From an uncultured Planctomycetaceae bacterium (GTDB taxonomy: Bacteria > Planctomycetota > Planctomycetia > Pirellulales > UBA1268), in NCBI GenBank assembly GCA_937900985.1, contig CALCGM010000218.1, positions 1 through 6,793 on the forward strand: a stretch of DNA of 6,793 bases, read 5' to 3'. A program made the position numbers and the translations under genes. Each line of letters opens with the position of its first letter. The first letter of the stretch is position 1. The notes below the pieces were generated by a model. The model was not told the origin of the DNA. It saw nothing but the letters and a program-made list of their open reading frames with translations, and searched no databases. Shown here one piece after another: positions 6,776 through 6,793 of the stretch.

Positions 6776-6793
6776 GCTTCGCCATCCTGGCTT

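Noticed and set aside
6489..6785. 98-residue reverse-strand open frame with a 14-residue repeat
   Set aside because: Its repeat part is just the translation of the 42-base DNA repeats, and the rest is antisense to the exbD gene. No family resemblance is seen; it is most likely a spurious frame.

Overview
The window is a compact, high-GC, single-strand gene cluster. It most likely comes from a planctomycete (Planctomycetota, possibly Pirellulales-like). That placement is an inference from the gene style: very long secreted helical-repeat proteins full of Ala, Leu and Glu, a short beta-rich 'DVIRTIDGDRL...FDGEP' module in front of TPR-like helices, and a doubled exbD gene. No rRNA or marker gene is present to prove it.

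Layout, all on the + strand: (1) 62-3478, a 1138-residue exported TPR-like/alpha-solenoid protein; (2) 3489-4571, a 360-residue exported protein with a small N-terminal beta module and TPR-like repeats, 10 bases after gene 1; (3) 4572-4756, a 185-base gap holding a possible weak terminator-like hairpin with a T-run and a second, strong hairpin; (4) 4757-5650, a MotA/TolQ/ExbB-family proton channel subunit with an N-terminal signal-like segment; (5) 5673-6149 and (6) 6153-6650, two different ExbD/TolR-family subunits; (7) 6650-6775, three 42-base tandem repeats with internal dyad symmetry, followed by 18 bases of unassigned sequence.

Genes 4-6 should form an inner-membrane, proton-motive-force-driven ExbB-ExbD motor. 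Each ExbD keeps the transmembrane aspartate expected for proton use. Genes 1 and 2 are predicted to lie on the outer side of the same membrane, where TPR surfaces could receive or pass on force or scaffold partners. No TonB- or TolA-like energy transducer and no Pal-like protein is visible. The partner is therefore encoded elsewhere, or the TPR proteins fill that role. The most interesting points are this TPR-plus-motor arrangement, the doubled ExbD, the N-terminally extended ExbB and the 3' tandem repeats. The cluster looks like a known type of Tol/Exb-like locus with unknown cargo; nothing in the sequence proves a wholly new system.
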